Source: JAXMAR01 sp046350295 (GTDB taxonomy: Bacteria > Planctomycetota > Planctomycetia > Gemmatales > Gemmataceae). Taken from it: a stretch of DNA of 64,000 bases. Location of the stretch: assembly GCA_046350295.1 (NCBI GenBank), contig JAXMAR010000035.1, positions 23,351 to 87,350 on the forward strand, given 5' to 3'. A program made the translations under genes and the position numbers. Below the pieces are notes generated by a model that worked only from the letters and a program-made list of their open reading frames with translations, made no database searches and had not been told where the DNA came from. Shown here in pieces: positions 62,803 to 64,000 of this stretch (positions are counted from its first letter, which is position 1; each line of letters starts with the position of its first letter).

Positions 62803-62945
62803 TAGACGGCGTGCCCCACGCAGAAGACGGGAGCCATACGATTCCCATCGGTTTCCCCCCGAGCGTGAGCAGCGTCGCTCTTTGCGATGCCGTCCCAATC
62901 GCATATCCTTGGATCGTCTCCTATGTCCGAGAAGGAGATCGAACC

Positions 62946-63472
62946 ATGGCGCAATCCCTCGCTCAGATCTATTTGCACATCGTGTTTTCCACCAAGGACC
63001 GCGCTCCGTTCTTACACGATCCTGCGGTCCCCGACGAGGCGCACCGGTATCTCGGGGGGACGTGCAACAATCTTGGTTGCCAGGTCCTCAGTGTGGGCGG
63101 GTGGCCGATCACGTCCACATCCTATGCCAGTTCGGACGGACGATTGCCGTGGCCGATCTCGTGAAGGAGTTGAAGCGGGAATCGTCGCAGTCGTTGAAGG
63201 CGAAGGCGGGGAGAGACTTCTACTGGCAGAAGGGCTATAGGGCGTTCTCGATCAGTCCGTCGCATGTCGAACCGTTGCGTATGTACATTGCGAATCAGGA
63301 GGAGCACCATCGGGTGCGGACGTTTCAGGAAGAGTTTCGGGAGCTCTTGCGGAAGTATGGTCTCGAGTGGGATGGTGGGTTCCGGTCATTCGTTCTTGGG
63401 CGCCGGCTATGTAACGCCTTCGGCGTAGGAATCGCTCGGGGCGCCGCGTTCCCAGGGTTGCGCTACGCTTAA
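62946..63472 (+). pseudogene. REP-associated IS200-like tyrosine transposase, frameshifted
   Basis: From ATG 62946 the Y1 transposase reads AQIYLHIVFSTKDRAPFL. A single missing G near 63100 (GTGGGCGGG-TGG) breaks the frame. After it come the metal-site VADHVHIL (H-V-H), IAVADLVKELKRESSQSLK, WQKGYRAFSIS and a catalytic Tyr in RMYIANQEEHHR. The reading continues into the right REP copy, giving an artificial tail. Genes like this sit between inverted REP palindromes and are thought to mobilise them. With the frameshift it would not make an active enzyme unless the indel is an error or is suppressed. Confidence 0.82.
63410..63429 (+). repeat. Right copy of the CTACGCCGAAGGCGTTACA repeat
   Basis: It is complementary to 62783-62802 and overlaps the 3' end of the transposase reading frame. 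Confidence 0.8.
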
Positions 63473-63716
63473 CCCTGGGCTAATCGATTTAACGCCTTCG
63501 GCGTAGGCGCCTGCGTGGCATCCTGTCGTTGATTGGGGCATCGTTGAGTCTTAACCCTGGTCTAATAGATTTGACGCCTTCGGCGTAGGCGCTTGCGTGG
63601 CATCCCTGTCGTTGATTGGGGCATCGTTGAGTCTTAACCCTGGTCTAATAGATTTGACGCCTTCGGCGTAGGCGCTTGCGTGGCATCCCTGTCGTTGATT
63701 GGGGCATCGTTGAGTC
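63468..63716 (+). repeat. 83-bp tandem array of the REP-like unit
   Basis: The block beginning CTTAACCCTGG.CTAAT at 63468 is repeated with period exactly 83 bp (GCATCGTTGAGTC at 63538, 63621, 63704). The first unit is partial. The units beginning at 63538 and 63621 are essentially identical. Each contains GACGCCTTCGGCGTAGGCG. It abuts the stop of the GGDEF gene by 12 bases. Confidence 0.9.
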
Positions 63717-63728
63717 AGTTGTCGGGTC

Positions 63729-64000
63729 TTAGCTGACGACGCGGTTGCGGCCTTCGCGTTTGGCCTGGTAGAGCTTTTCGTCGGCGCGGCGGATGAGTTC
63801 CATGGGGGTGATGTTTTTTTCCCCCTGGGTGGCGCCGATGCCGGCGCTGATGGTGACGTCGTAGGTGTGTTCCTCGTACTGGAACGGGGTCTGGCTGACG
63901 ACGCTCAGGAGGCGGTCGCAGAGCTTGACGGCGCCTTCGGTGGTGGTTTCGGGGAGGACGACGGTGAACTCCTCGCCGCCGTAACGCGCGAAGAGCTCTT
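63729..64000 (-). CDS. C-terminal part of a GGDEF diguanylate cyclase (truncated by the window)
   Basis: The minus-strand frame ends at TAA (63731-63729) and enters from beyond the window. The visible 90 residues start ELFARYGGEEFTVVLPET, with the active-site GGEEF. The typical DVTISAGIGA and RADEKLYQAKREGRNRV end follows. The enzyme would make cyclic-di-GMP. The N-terminal sensor is outside the window. The PilZ protein at 40659-41003 could be a receptor for the same messenger, but that is not shown. Confidence 0.93.
   Translation of the reverse strand, partial: ELFARYGGEEFTVVLPETTTEGAVKLCDRLLSVVSQTPFQYEEHTYDVTISAGIGATQGEKNITPMELIRRADEKLYQAKREGRNRVVS

Larger units (their letters stand above)
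62450..62945. other. Upstream flank of the REP/RAYT element
   Basis: No gene. From 62450 to about 62700 is the promoter side of the sulfatase gene. From 62705 the left inverted repeats of the element begin (see the repeat entries). The transposase start is at 62946. Confidence 0.5.

Noticed and set aside
62700..63720. CRISPR array from the repeated units
   Set aside because: The tandem 83-bp units lack unique spacers and the flanking repeats are inverted palindromes around a transposase, not direct repeats with spacers.

Overview
The window looks like a high-GC chromosome segment from a planctomycete, most likely a relative of the Gemmataceae. The grounds are several DUF1559 pseudopilin-like proteins that start with a prepilin leader, surface proteins with an N-terminal L-E-x-R motif, a Ser/Thr kinase fused to WD40 propellers, DUF4058, a Cys-type sulfatase, and ECF sigma factors beside small membrane regulators. 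No rRNA, tRNA or CRISPR array was recognised.

Layout. 1-6200: the tail of an unknown gene, a small secreted protein, polA, then coaE and rho, both cut by many indels. 6200-10140: DUF4058, a zinc-ribbon membrane protein, a cupin, a GIDE-LemA fusion and an ATP-pyrophosphatase. 10130-19165 (minus strand): DUF1559 proteins, a probable selenoprotein with two in-frame UGA codons, a large surface protein and a VIT/VWA protein. 19310-22605: a PhoR-PhoU-PhoB operon. 22900-26060: a graveyard holding a DUF1559 pseudogene, its lipoprotein partner and an ISKra4-type transposase. 26140-32550: an ECF/FecR pair, then a redox cluster (GYF-ferredoxin, FAD/NAD oxidoreductase, cytochrome b-like protein) facing an 18-heme cytochrome c. 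32660-41640: a beta-helix surface protein, a protein-glutaminase-like protein, a PIG-L deacetylase, a K+ channel, malic enzyme and PilZ. 41890-45720: a hydroxyproline-catabolism cluster with a toxin-antitoxin pair inside it. 45780-57300: secreted and HEAT proteins, a toroid protein, surface-protein remnants, an ECF operon, pxpB and an esterase. 57350-64000: the WD40 kinase, a sulfatase, a REP/RAYT-like element with an 83-bp tandem array, and a truncated GGDEF protein.

The strongest unusual signals are these. First, a Trx/PDZ protein whose redox motif reads U-x-x-U, with a hairpin in the position of a bacterial SECIS. Second, a short palindromic repeat (loop GGC-GTNA-GCC) that occurs between genes and also in the same reading frame inside polA and a D-amino-acid dehydrogenase gene. 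Third, a transposase-like gene flanked by inverted 40-bp repeats.

Many genes carry single-base frameshifts, including the essential coaE and rho. In those genes draft-assembly error is at least as likely as true decay. Coordinates called pseudogene should be read with that in mind.
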